Source: Segatella copri (lineage in GTDB: Bacteria > Bacteroidota > Bacteroidia > Bacteroidales > Bacteroidaceae). Taken from it: 64,000 nucleotides of DNA. Numbering within the stretch: position 1 is the first letter of the stretch; each line of letters begins with the position of its first letter. The position numbers and the translations under genes were made by a program. Where the stretch lies: positions 2,217,501 to 2,281,500 of the forward strand of contig NZ_JAPDUW010000001.1 of NCBI RefSeq assembly GCF_026015295.1. Reading direction: 5' to 3'. This document shows, piece after piece, positions 19,593 through 28,884 of this stretch. The notes under the pieces are model-generated. The model was not told the DNA's origin. It searched no databases and was given only the letters and a program-made list of their open reading frames with translations.

Positions 19593-19657
19593 AAAGGAGA
19601 GGGAGGAAAGAAAAAAAGGAGGAAAGAAAAAAGGGAGGGAGAAAAAAGGGAGGAAAA
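19593..19657 (+). repeat. 65-nt uninterrupted homopurine tract
   Basis: From 19593 to 19657 every plus-strand base is A or G, built from GGGAGG/GAAAG blocks, and purine bias extends left to about 19560. It lies just downstream of the gltD terminator on the transcribed (minus) strand, where it is a polypyrimidine run. Confidence 0.8.
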
Positions 19658-19681
19658 CCTCATCACTGAGGTCAACCTCCC
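19648..19681 (-). terminator. Terminator of the gltBD operon
   Basis: Minus strand reads GGGAGG-ttg-ACCTCA-gtga-TGAGGT-ttt-CCTCCC followed by T6, two stacked stems. It begins 26 nt after the gltD stop. Confidence 0.9.
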
Positions 19682-19707
19682 TACACTTATAGTTAAAAAT
19701 AACCGAT

Positions 19708-21051
19708 TTATTTGTTCAGGAACTTATCTACCTGGGCAGCTATTTTTCTGCCGCTTGCCATGGCGCGTACTACCAGAGAGGCACCGCTTGCTGCATCGCC
19801 TGCCACGAATACATTCTCGGCAAATTCAGGCTGCTGTGGCTTCAAGAAGCCCATTGCCAGGAATACAGCCTCAGCCTTGATTATTTCTGGCTCACCAGCC
19901 TCTACCATCAACGGACGGCCACCCTCAGGGTTTGGTTCCCAATCAATAGGCTGAACCTTCACGCCTGTCAACTTGCCATTCTTTCCGAGGAACTCCAGAG
20001 AGTTGATGTTCCAGCGGCGAGTACAGCCTTCCTCATGACTTGAAGTGGTCTTCAGGGTGCGAGGCCAGTTTGGCCAAGGATTCTTAGGATCCTCAGGGCC
20101 TTCTACAGGCTTCGGCATGATTTCTATCTGGGTTACGCTCTTGCAACCCTGACGATGAGCAGTTCCGATACAGTCGGAACCCGTATCACCACCACCGATT
20201 ACCAATACATCCTTGCCCTTGCAGTTAACCAGTTCGTCCTTAGAGAACTCCATACCGGCGAGGATACGGTTCTGCTGAGAAAGCAGCTCGAGGGCGAAAT
20301 AAACGCCCTTCAATTCTCTTCCAGGAATTTTCAGGTCGCGTGCCGTTGGCGTACCGGTAGATACCACATAGGCATCGAAGCCTTCTGACAACTTGGTAAC
20401 GTCAATATGCTGGTTGTATCTGAATTCAATACCCTCCTCTTCGAGAAGACGGAGACGGCGGTCGATGATGCTCTTGTTGAGCTTGAAGTTTGGAATACCA
20501 TAACGCAACAGACCACCGGCATTCTCACGTGCCTCGAATACAGTTACCTTATAGCCCTTATGGTTCAACTGGTTGGCAGCTACCAATCCCGCAGGACCGG
20601 CACCGATGACAGCCACCGTCTTGCCATTACGCTCAGGAATCTCAACATGTACATAATCCTCAGAGAAGGCGTGCTCCACGATGGCACACTCATCCTCACG
20701 GTTGGTGGTTGGCTCATGATCCATGAGATTCAATACACACGCCTTCTCGCAGAGTGCAGGACAGATGCGTCCTGTGAACTCAGGGAAGTCGTTGGTGGAA
20801 TTTAGGAGGCGGTAAGCCTGCTCCCAGTCGCCCTTGTAGAGGGCATCATTCCACTCCGGTGCCTTATTGCCCAGCGGACAAGCCCAGTGACAGAAAGGCA
20901 CACCACAATCCATGCAACGTGAAGCCTGCTGTCGGCGATCGTTGCTATTCAATGTCTGTTCTACCTCGCTAAAGTCGAGGATTCTATCGTGAATTGGTCT
21001 ATAACCTGCTTCCTTGCGAGGTATAGTCAAAAATGCTTTTGGATTTCCCAT
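19708..21051 (-). CDS. gltD: Glutamate synthase, small (beta) subunit
   Basis: 447 residues from ATG 21051 (MGNPKAFLTIPRKEAGYRP), the usual family start; an upstream in-frame start at 21096 would overlap gltB. N-terminal Cys cluster 'CMDCGVPFCHWACPLGNKAPEWN' for the 4Fe-4S centres, an FAD-binding GxGxxG ('VIGAGPAGLVAANQL') and an NADPH-binding 'VIGGGDTGSDCIGTA'. It passes electrons from NADPH to the large subunit, making glutamate from glutamine and 2-oxoglutarate. It starts 19 nt after gltB ends, so the two form one operon. Confidence 0.96.
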   Translation of the reverse strand: MGNPKAFLTIPRKEAGYRPIHDRILDFSEVEQTLNSNDRRQQASRCMDCGVPFCHWACPLGNKAPEWNDALYKGDWEQAYRLLNSTNDFPEFTGRICPALCEKACVLNLMDHEPTTNREDECAIVEHAFSEDYVHVEIPERNGKTVAVIGAGPAGLVAANQLNHKGYKVTVFEARENAGGLLRYGIPNFKLNKSIIDRRLRLLEEEGIEFRYNQHIDVTKLSEGFDAYVVSTGTPTARDLKIPGRELKGVYFALELLSQQNRILAGMEFSKDELVNCKGKDVLVIGGGDTGSDCIGTAHRQGCKSVTQIEIMPKPVEGPEDPKNPWPNWPRTLKTTSSHEEGCTRRWNINSLEFLGKNGKLTGVKVQPIDWEPNPEGGRPLMVEAGEPEIIKAEAVFLAMGFLKPQQPEFAENVFVAGDAASGASLVVRAMASGRKIAAQVDKFLNK

Positions 21052-21070
21052 CTTTTTTCTAATTTTAAAA

Positions 21071-24000
21071 TTAGTAATCTCGCTGCATATCCGCAATCTT
21101 CTGCTGCAACTTCTTTACCTGCTCCTCCTGGAGAACTCGCTTGTACTCGATTGGCACTACCTGGATGAAATCCTCTACGTAGTGGTTCCAGTCGTCGAGC
21201 ATGGTACGGGCAAGCTTACTGCCAGTGTAGAGATAATGCTGACGGATCAGCTCATGCAACTCCTTGCGATAGGTGCTGTCCTCCACGAGGTTGATCTCCA
21301 CCATATCCATGTTACAGAAGTAATCGAAGTTGTGGTTCTTATCCCATACGTAGGCAACACCACCACTCATACCAGCGGCGAAGTTACGGCCAGTTTCACC
21401 GAGCACTACTACTCTACCGCCCGTCATATACTCGCAGCAGTGGTCGCCAGCACCCTCAATCACGGCGATGGCACCGGAGTTACGAACACCGAAGCGCTCG
21501 CCTACCTTACCATTGATATACAACTCACCGCTTGTGGCACCATACAGACCGGTGTTACCGGCGATGATGTTATCCTCAGCAGAGAAGTTGCTGCGGATAG
21601 GAGGAAGGATGGAAACACGACCTCCTGAAAGTCCCTTGGCGAAATAGTCATTGGTCTCACCTTCGAGTTTGAAATCCACTCCCTTAACCAGGAAGGCACC
21701 GAAGCTCTGACCTGCAGAACCCTTGAACTTCACGTTCACGGTCTTGTCTGGAAGACCAGCCTCACCATATTTCTCGGCAATCATACCGCTCAGCATCACA
21801 CCGGCAGCACGATCGGTATTCTTGATGGCAAAATCGAGGTTCACCTCTTCCTGGTTCTCGATGGCACGCTGTGCACCACGAATCAACTGCTGGTCGAGTA
21901 CATTGTCGAGGTCATGAATCTGCTCGGTAGTATGATAGAGCGAGCAATGACCTGTCTCACGATGCAAGAGACGAGAGAAATCGAGCAAGTCGGCCTTCTC
22001 CTTGATGCTCTTGGCCACCTCTGGCTCTACGGCATCCGAACCCTCGGTAGGAACAATCTCCTCATCCTTCTTGCGGATGATGAGCTCGGTATGGCCGATG
22101 ATATCGTTCAATGAGGTGTAACCCATCTCTGCCAGATACTCACGAACCTCCTCAGCGAGGAAGCGGAAGTAGTTGATAAGATACTTGTAGCTGCCACGGA
22201 AGTGCGCACGGAGCTTAGGATCCTGTGTGGCAACACCCATAGGACAGGTATTCAGGTTACACTTACGCATCATGACACAACCCAATACGATGAGGGCGGC
22301 AGTACCGAAACTGAATTCCTCAGCACCGAGCAAAGCCATCAGAATGATGTCACGACCGCTCTTCAACTGACCATCTACCTGCAGGCGAACCTGACCACGA
22401 AGACCGTTCTTCACCAGTGTCTGCTGGGTTTCAGAAAGTCCGATTTCAGGAGAGATACCAGCGAAACGCATACTTGATGCAGGGCTGGCACCTGTACCGC
22501 CCTCAGCACCAGAGATAACGATGAGGTCGGCCTTTGCCTTAGCCACACCGGCAGCGATGGTACCCACACCACTCTCAGCAACCAACTTCACAGAGATAGC
22601 CGCCTTAGGGTTTACGTTCTTGAGGTCGAAGATGAGCTGAGCCAAATCCTCGATACTGTAGATATCGTGATGAGGTGGAGGAGAAATCAAGCTGATGCCA
22701 GGGATAGAGTGACGGGTCTTGGCGATGACCTCGTTAACCTTGAAGCCAGGCAACTGACCACCCTCACCCGGTTTAGCACCCTGTGCCACCTTGATCTGGA
22801 TTTCCTCTGCATTTACCAAATATTCTGTAGTCACACCGAATCGACCGGAAGCCACCTGCTTAGTTTTGCTTGAGAGGCTGATGCCATCCTGTGTAGAATG
22901 GAATCGCTCGTTATCCTCACCACCTTCACCGGTATTGCTTCGGGCACCGAGGGCGTTCATGGCGAGTGCCATTGCCTCGTGAGCCTCTTTGGAGAGGGCA
23001 CCGAAACTCATCGCACCGGTAACGAAGTGCTTCACGATTTCCTCTACCGGCTCCACCTTATCTATAGAGATAGGATTCTTGCGGAAGGTGAAGAAGTCGC
23101 GGATGAAGATAGGCTCCTGCTTATCGTCAACGAGATGTGTATATTTCTTGAAGAGATCATAATCGCCCTTGCGGGTTGCGAGCTGCAGGGTGGCGATGGT
23201 CTCTGGGTTCCAAGCGTGCTTGATACCGTCCTTGCGGTAGTGGAACTGTCCCATACTTGGCAGGAACTCGAGCTTCTTGGTCTCGAATGCCTTGTCGTGC
23301 AGGCGGATGGCATCACGGGCGATGGTCTCGAGTCCGATACCGCCGATGGTGCTCACCTCTGTTCCGAAGTAGCTCTTCAGGAGGCTCTCGCTCAAACCGA
23401 TGCTCTCGAAGATCTTGGCTCCACGATAGCTTCGGATGGTAGAAATACCCATCTTAGCCATAATCTTGAACAAGCCCTTCTTCACAGCCTTGATGTAGTT
23501 CTGCTCGGCTGTATGGTAATCCTCCTGAATCTTTCCCTTCTTTACAAGGTCGTCGAGGATGGCGTATGTCAAGTATGGACAGAGGGCTGATGCACCGTAA
23601 CCCAACAGGAGGGCTGCATGCATTACCTCACGAATCTCACCGCTCTCTACGATGAGGGCAGTCTGCACACGCTTGCCGGCATCAATCAGATAATGATGTA
23701 CGGCACTCACGGCGAGCAGAGATGGAATGGCGGCATGGGTCTCATCCACGCCACGGTCGCTCAAGATGATGTAGTTGTAACCATCATCCACGCTCTGTGC
23801 TGCCTGCTTGCAGAGCTCATCCAGAGCCTCATGCAGTCCTTCTTCGCCCTTGGCGGTTTCGAAGAGCATGTGGAGTTTTACTGTATTAAATCCCTTGTAG
23901 CGGATATTTTGAAGGATATCCAGCTGAGTATTGGTCAGGATAGGATGTGGCAGACGGACCATCTTGCAGTTGCTTTCGTCTGGGTTCAAGATACCGGAAC

Positions 24001-25594
24001 CTACTCTACCGATATACTCGGTAAGACTCATCACAAGGTTCTCACGGATGGAGTCGATGGCAGGGTTGGTAACCTGAGCAAACTGCTGACGGAAGTAGTT
24101 GAAGAAAATCTGTGGCTGGTCGGAAAGCACAGCAAGCGGAGTATCATTACCCATAGAAGCTGTAGGTTCCTGACCCTTGGTAGCCATTGGGATGATGGTA
24201 CCGTCGATATCTTCCTCGCCAAAACCGAATTCCAATTCCTTGCGAGTGAGGTTATCCACACCATTTTCCACCTTACGACCACTGCGAAGTTTCTCCAGTT
24301 CAATACGATTGGTGTTCAACCACTGGCGATATGGATGCTGGGCAGCCAGGCGCTCCTTGATTTCACCATCGTAGTAGATCTTACCTTCCTGTGTATCGAT
24401 GAGGAGAATCTTACCAGGCTGCAGACGACCCTTCTCGGCAATCTCAGTAGGATCGAAATCCATCACACCTACCTCAGATGCGACTACCATCATATCGTTC
24501 TTGGTGATGGTGTAGCGGGCAGGACGCAGACCATTTCTATCGAGCATACCACCGGCGTAGCGGCCATCGCTGAAGAGCAAGGCAGCAGGACCATCCCATG
24601 GCTCCATCAGGATAGAGTGATACTCATAGAAAGCCTTCAGATCCTCAGAGATAGGGTTCTTGTCATTGAAGCTCTCAGGCACCATGACAGCCATGGCATG
24701 AGGCAATGACAAACCGCTCATCACGAAGAACTCAAATACATTATCAAGGCTTGCAGAGTCACTCATATTAGGCTGAACGATAGGAGAAATCTCACGGATA
24801 TCGCCCAAAGCCTCACTGCTCAACACACTCTCACGAGCCTTCATCCAGGCACGGTTGCCACGGATGGTGTTGATCTCACCATTATGGGCAAGGAGACGGA
24901 ATGGCTGCGCCAGACTCCATGTTGGGAAGGTGTTGGTAGAGAAGCGGGAGTGAACCAGAGCCAGACCGCTTGTGAAATAATTATTGGTCAAGTCAGGATA
25001 ATATTGGCGCAACTGGAGGCTGCTCAACATACCCTTATATACGATGTTCGAATTAGACAACGAACAAATATAGAAATCAGGATCACTGACACGTTTCTCA
25101 ATACGTTTACGGATAAGATAGAGGGTGCGCTCAAAGACAGGCACCTTATCATCTGTAACACCTGTGATAAACACCTGTTTGATAGCTGGTTCGTTACTCA
25201 AAGCAGCCTCACCCAAACAATCAGGGTTAGTAGGCACATTGCGGAGATGCATCAGCTGCAATCCCTCGCGTTCAATTTCCTCAATCATGATAGAGAGAAT
25301 ATCCTGCTGTTTCTTCTCATCCTTAGGCAAGAAGACGAGACCCGTACCATATTTACCTTTTTCTGGCACTGGGATACCCTGAAGAAGAATAAACTCATGT
25401 GGAATCTGGAGCATGATACCGGCACCATCACCCGTCTTGTTATCGGCACCCTCTGCACCACGATGACGCATGTTCTCGAGTACCTTCAAGGCGTTATCAA
25501 CCAGCTCATGACTCTTGTTACCGTGGATATTCACCACCATACCTACGCCACACGCATCGTGCTCATAGGCTGAACTGTACAATCCTTTTTCCAT
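21071..25594 (-). CDS. gltB: Glutamate synthase, large (alpha) subunit
   Basis: 1507 residues, full length for the family. Class II amidotransferase domain with the catalytic Cys after a short propeptide (MEKGLYSSAYEHDAC-GVGMV), a central domain, the FMN-binding synthase domain ('HHDIYSIEDLAQLIFDLKNVNP', 'ISGAEGGTGASP') with the 3Fe-4S cluster 'CNLNTCPMGVATQDP', and the C-terminal GXGXG beta-helix. Releases ammonia from glutamine and channels it onto 2-oxoglutarate. Upstream asnB ends 81 nt away on the same strand, so one transcript is possible. Confidence 0.97.
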   Translation of the reverse strand: MEKGLYSSAYEHDACGVGMVVNIHGNKSHELVDNALKVLENMRHRGAEGADNKTGDGAGIMLQIPHEFILLQGIPVPEKGKYGTGLVFLPKDEKKQQDILSIMIEEIEREGLQLMHLRNVPTNPDCLGEAALSNEPAIKQVFITGVTDDKVPVFERTLYLIRKRIEKRVSDPDFYICSLSNSNIVYKGMLSSLQLRQYYPDLTNNYFTSGLALVHSRFSTNTFPTWSLAQPFRLLAHNGEINTIRGNRAWMKARESVLSSEALGDIREISPIVQPNMSDSASLDNVFEFFVMSGLSLPHAMAVMVPESFNDKNPISEDLKAFYEYHSILMEPWDGPAALLFSDGRYAGGMLDRNGLRPARYTITKNDMMVVASEVGVMDFDPTEIAEKGRLQPGKILLIDTQEGKIYYDGEIKERLAAQHPYRQWLNTNRIELEKLRSGRKVENGVDNLTRKELEFGFGEEDIDGTIIPMATKGQEPTASMGNDTPLAVLSDQPQIFFNYFRQQFAQVTNPAIDSIRENLVMSLTEYIGRVGSGILNPDESNCKMVRLPHPILTNTQLDILQNIRYKGFNTVKLHMLFETAKGEEGLHEALDELCKQAAQSVDDGYNYIILSDRGVDETHAAIPSLLAVSAVHHYLIDAGKRVQTALIVESGEIREVMHAALLLGYGASALCPYLTYAILDDLVKKGKIQEDYHTAEQNYIKAVKKGLFKIMAKMGISTIRSYRGAKIFESIGLSESLLKSYFGTEVSTIGGIGLETIARDAIRLHDKAFETKKLEFLPSMGQFHYRKDGIKHAWNPETIATLQLATRKGDYDLFKKYTHLVDDKQEPIFIRDFFTFRKNPISIDKVEPVEEIVKHFVTGAMSFGALSKEAHEAMALAMNALGARSNTGEGGEDNERFHSTQDGISLSSKTKQVASGRFGVTTEYLVNAEEIQIKVAQGAKPGEGGQLPGFKVNEVIAKTRHSIPGISLISPPPHHDIYSIEDLAQLIFDLKNVNPKAAISVKLVAESGVGTIAAGVAKAKADLIVISGAEGGTGASPASSMRFAGISPEIGLSETQQTLVKNGLRGQVRLQVDGQLKSGRDIILMALLGAEEFSFGTAALIVLGCVMMRKCNLNTCPMGVATQDPKLRAHFRGSYKYLINYFRFLAEEVREYLAEMGYTSLNDIIGHTELIIRKKDEEIVPTEGSDAVEPEVAKSIKEKADLLDFSRLLHRETGHCSLYHTTEQIHDLDNVLDQQLIRGAQRAIENQEEVNLDFAIKNTDRAAGVMLSGMIAEKYGEAGLPDKTVNVKFKGSAGQSFGAFLVKGVDFKLEGETNDYFAKGLSGGRVSILPPIRSNFSAEDNIIAGNTGLYGATSGELYINGKVGERFGVRNSGAIAVIEGAGDHCCEYMTGGRVVVLGETGRNFAAGMSGGVAYVWDKNHNFDYFCNMDMVEINLVEDSTYRKELHELIRQHYLYTGSKLARTMLDDWNHYVEDFIQVVPIEYKRVLQEEQVKKLQQKIADMQRDY

Positions 25595-25675
25595 TTCTTG
25601 TTCGTTTTATATCGGTTATTTCTAACTATTTTTATTACTTAAATATGAAGTACAAAGTGATTCTTCACTCTTCAC

Positions 25676-27463
25676 TTATTTATACGCCTGTTCGTGAACT
25701 CCCGCCACGGCTCTGCCACTAGGGTCGTTCTGGTTCTTGAATGAGGCATCCCAGGCAAGGGCTTCGGCTGTAGAACATGCTACGCTAGGCACACTAGGTA
25801 CGCTCTTGGCAGCGCTGTCGCTTGGGAAATGCTCGGCGAAGATAGAACGATAATAATACTCCTCCTTATTCTGTGGAGGGTTGATAGGGAATCGCTCAGC
25901 AGCATGCGCCATCTGCTCATCGCTGACGGCAGATGCGGTAATCTGCTTCAGGGTATCAATCCATGAATAGCCCACACCATCTGAGAACTGTTCCTTCTGT
26001 CGCCATGCCACTTCTTCTGGAAGCAAATCGGCAAATGCCTCACGAACCACCTTTTTCTCGATGGTCTTATCCGGACACATCTTCAAAACCGGGTTCATAC
26101 CCATCGCTACATCCAGGAACTCCTTGTCGAGGAAAGGCACACGGCCCTCGATGCCCCATGCTGCCAAACTTTTGTTAGCTCTCAGACAATCGTAGAGATA
26201 GAGTTTACCCAACTTTCGTACGGTTTCCTCATGGAATGCCTTGGCATCCGGTGCTTTATGGAAGTAGAGATAACCTCCGAATACCTCGTCAGCACCCTCG
26301 CCCGAAAGCACCATCTTGATACCCATGCTTCGGATGACTCTCGCCAGCAGATACATCGGGGTAGATGCACGCACAGTGGTAACATCATAGGTCTCGATAA
26401 AATAGATGACATCACGGATGGCATCCAGACCTTCCTGAATGGTGTAGTTGATTTCGTGATGCACGGTTCCGATGTGTTCGGCAACCAAACGTGCCTTTGC
26501 CAGATCAGGCGCACCCTTCAAACCAACAGCGAAGGAGTGCAGACGTGGCCAATACGCCTTGGTCTCTCCCCCATTCTCTACACGGGTAGAAGAATATTTC
26601 TCGGCTACAGCAGAGATAACAGAAGAATCAAGACCACCACTGAGAAGGACACCATAAGGAACATCACTCATCAACTGACGTTTGACAGAAGCCTCCAAGG
26701 CATCATGAATCTCTTTCACTGCCGCTTTCTCCTGAGGTTCAGCATCCTTCAGCTGTTCTTCAGCCTTCTTGGCATCATCAATCTGATATTTTTTCTGCAT
26801 GGCAGCATACTCAAACCAATCGCGTGTATAGTAACGCTTCATGCCAGGGTTCTTGCTATAATAATAATGGCCTGGGAGGAATGGCTCATAGTGGTCGCAC
26901 TGACCTTCCAAAGCCTTCAACTCACTTGCCACCAGCACCTTTCCACCTTTATCATAACCGATATAAAGAGGAATCACACCGATAGGGTCGCGGGCGATGA
27001 GAAACTCATCACGTTCGGCATCGTAAAGTGCGAAGGCAAAGATACCGTTCAGCTCTTCAAGCATCTTGGAGATACGGGCGTGGAGCGCATCCTCACCTTT
27101 ATATATTAAGGAATCAAAGTCGGAATCTGCTCGCATCTCACGATAGAGAGAAAGAATCACTTCACAGTCGGAACCGGTCTGATACTGGTATTTGCCAGCA
27201 AAACGAGCACGGATGTCCTGATGATTATAAATCTCACCGTTTACGGCAAGCACCTGTTTCTTGTCTGGTGCAAACAAAGGTTGGCGACCGCTTTCAGGGT
27301 CAACAATACTCAGACGCTCATGTGCCAGGATAGCAGAACCACCACAGTAGATTCCACTCCAGTCTGGTCCGCGATGGCGAATCTTCTGGCTCATACGAAG
27401 CGCTTGCTGTCGCAATTCAGGAGTCTGCTCCTGAATATTGAAGATAGATACGATTCCACACAT
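25676..27463 (-). CDS. asnB: Asparagine synthetase B (glutamine-hydrolysing)
   Basis: 595 residues. It begins MCGIVSIF, so the catalytic Cys is residue 2 after Met removal. The class II glutaminase domain (1-~210) includes 'RHRGPDWSGI' and 'VNGEIYNH'; the ATP-pyrophosphatase synthetase domain carries the P-loop 'VLLSGGLDSS' and 'GEGADEVFGGY'. The C-terminus 'DPSGRAVAGVHEQAYK' matches the family end. Transfers amide nitrogen from glutamine to aspartate. Co-oriented with gltBD, as expected for joint control of nitrogen flow. Confidence 0.96.
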   Translation of the reverse strand: MCGIVSIFNIQEQTPELRQQALRMSQKIRHRGPDWSGIYCGGSAILAHERLSIVDPESGRQPLFAPDKKQVLAVNGEIYNHQDIRARFAGKYQYQTGSDCEVILSLYREMRADSDFDSLIYKGEDALHARISKMLEELNGIFAFALYDAERDEFLIARDPIGVIPLYIGYDKGGKVLVASELKALEGQCDHYEPFLPGHYYYSKNPGMKRYYTRDWFEYAAMQKKYQIDDAKKAEEQLKDAEPQEKAAVKEIHDALEASVKRQLMSDVPYGVLLSGGLDSSVISAVAEKYSSTRVENGGETKAYWPRLHSFAVGLKGAPDLAKARLVAEHIGTVHHEINYTIQEGLDAIRDVIYFIETYDVTTVRASTPMYLLARVIRSMGIKMVLSGEGADEVFGGYLYFHKAPDAKAFHEETVRKLGKLYLYDCLRANKSLAAWGIEGRVPFLDKEFLDVAMGMNPVLKMCPDKTIEKKVVREAFADLLPEEVAWRQKEQFSDGVGYSWIDTLKQITASAVSDEQMAHAAERFPINPPQNKEEYYYRSIFAEHFPSDSAAKSVPSVPSVACSTAEALAWDASFKNQNDPSGRAVAGVHEQAYK

Positions 27464-27598
27464 AAATCTTTTCCTTTCTTTTACGGTTATTTTTAACTAT
27501 TATTCTCTCTTATTCACCTTGGCATGTCCAATCCATTCTTTTAGGAGCAAGCCAAGCAAAAACAAAGCTTAAAATTACTTTTTGCTATGTTTCGGGTG

Positions 27599-27606
27599 CA
27601 AAATTA
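27599..27606 (-). promoter_or_regulatory. -7 element of the asnB promoter
   Basis: TAATTTTG on the minus strand, about 136 nt before the asnB ATG. The -33 region is only T-rich, without a clear TTTG. Confidence 0.45.
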
Positions 27607-27861
27607 CAACTTTTTGTTAGAATAAAGAAAAGATTAGTAGCATTTTGTCTTTACTTTATCACAACAATAACATATTAACGCATATTAGGTTGAAACATAT
27701 GATAAACTGAAAAGAAAAATATACTATTTAATTACAATCTGTAAAATACAATCATTTTTAAGATAAATAAAGCGTATCCAGGGCATATTATACGCTAATA
27801 GATATGCAACAAAGTATCCAGAGCATTATACACAGTTTCTTACCCCCATATCATACAAAAA
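27607..27861. other. AT-rich gap between the asnB promoter and the porin terminator
   Basis: About 255 nt. A loosely repeated GTATCCAGnGCATTATAC phrase occurs at ~27775-27791 and again at ~27808-27826; its role is unknown. No gene is visible. Confidence 0.35.
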
Positions 27862-27898
27862 AAATGCCGATAGCTCTTTGGTGGAACTATCGGCATTT
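27862..27898 (-). terminator. Terminator of the porin transcript
   Basis: AAATGCCGATAG (27862-27873) pairs with CTATCGGCATTT (27887-27898); on the minus strand it ends in T8. It begins 65 nt after the porin stop. Confidence 0.9.
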
Positions 27899-27962
27899 AA
27901 AATAAAAAAATAAAAACTTAAACCTACCAACGTAAGATTATATCGTAAAACCTAAGAGCCTA

Positions 27963-28682
27963 TTATGGCTGCAAGGTAAAACCTACTACCAGGTAAGCTT
28001 TTTCGGTGCTAGGGTTAGCAGCTACCTGAGCGAAGACTGGAACAGAGAAAGAATCTGTAATCTTCAAATCCTTGGTAGCTTTCAGTGAAACATTGGTAAC
28101 TGCAAAACCATTGGCATCACCATAGAAAGATGTAGCAAATGGAACTGCGCCTATACTTGCTGCCCAATCACAACCGCCCAACTTGAATGGGGCTGTAGCC
28201 TCAACATATGAAGAATAAGCACGGTCACCATCCTTGTTAAGACCATCTGCTCCCGCAAAGTTGGTATACCAGTTCAAGGCTACAGGACCGAAGTCGTAAC
28301 CAATATTGGCTTCAAAAACATGTGCTGTCTTATGAGAATCGTACTCGAAGTAGCGACCATCACCAGAATTAAACCAGTAGTCGGTAATTCCAATGGTAAA
28401 GCCTCCTGTTGTATAGGCAGCAGTCAGGTCGAATTCCTTGGTATCATCCCATTTAGAAAGGCCTACACTACCCCAACCTGTCAATGAGAAACCTTTATAG
28501 CCAATACCAAGTGTTGGCTGGAGAGATACGTTACCGAGATCCTGACCACGCCAGATATACTGGTTTACGACATCTGCAGCGATTGTAGTTTCAACCTCAT
28601 CCTGAGCAGAAGCAGCAGGAACAAAAGCAACCAAACCGAGTGCAAGGGCACCCATCTTCTTTATATCAAAAATCTTCTTCAT
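27963..28682 (-). CDS. TorF-like putative porin
   Basis: 239 residues with a signal peptide (MGALALGLVAFVPAASAQ) and a small barrel. 'NQYIWRGQDLGNVSLQPTLGIGYKGFSLTGWGS' is the hallmark of the TorF/Gcw_chp family, and the protein ends in beta-strand 'AYLVVGFTLQP'. Placed between the ammonium transporter and asnB on the same strand, with its own promoter and terminator. A role in letting nitrogen compounds cross the outer membrane is inferred from neighbours only. Confidence 0.75.
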   Translation of the reverse strand: MKKIFDIKKMGALALGLVAFVPAASAQDEVETTIAADVVNQYIWRGQDLGNVSLQPTLGIGYKGFSLTGWGSVGLSKWDDTKEFDLTAAYTTGGFTIGITDYWFNSGDGRYFEYDSHKTAHVFEANIGYDFGPVALNWYTNFAGADGLNKDGDRAYSSYVEATAPFKLGGCDWAASIGAVPFATSFYGDANGFAVTNVSLKATKDLKITDSFSVPVFAQVAANPSTEKAYLVVGFTLQP

Positions 28683-28731
28683 ATTCTCTTATTTTTATGT
28701 GATACATTTTTGTTTTTAAAAGTTTCGGCAG

Positions 28732-28762
28732 CAAAGGTACTGCAAATCGAAGACAACACAAA
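28732..28762 (-). promoter_or_regulatory. Promoter of the porin gene
   Basis: Minus-strand TTTG (28759-28762), 19-nt spacer, TACCTTTG (28732-28739), 50 nt before the ATG. Confidence 0.7.
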
Positions 28763-28884
28763 ATAAATTGCGATTTATTTATATTGTTGAGATGCAGCGT
28801 ACCTTATTCAAAGGTACTAATTATAACTCTGCTCGCCAAAACTTCTGCTGAAAAATCTCTCTCGCTCGCTATATGAAAGTTTCT

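Noticed and set aside
23618..24709. Long plus-strand open frame opposite gltB
   Set aside because: Shadow of gltB; low-complexity composition typical of antisense frames.
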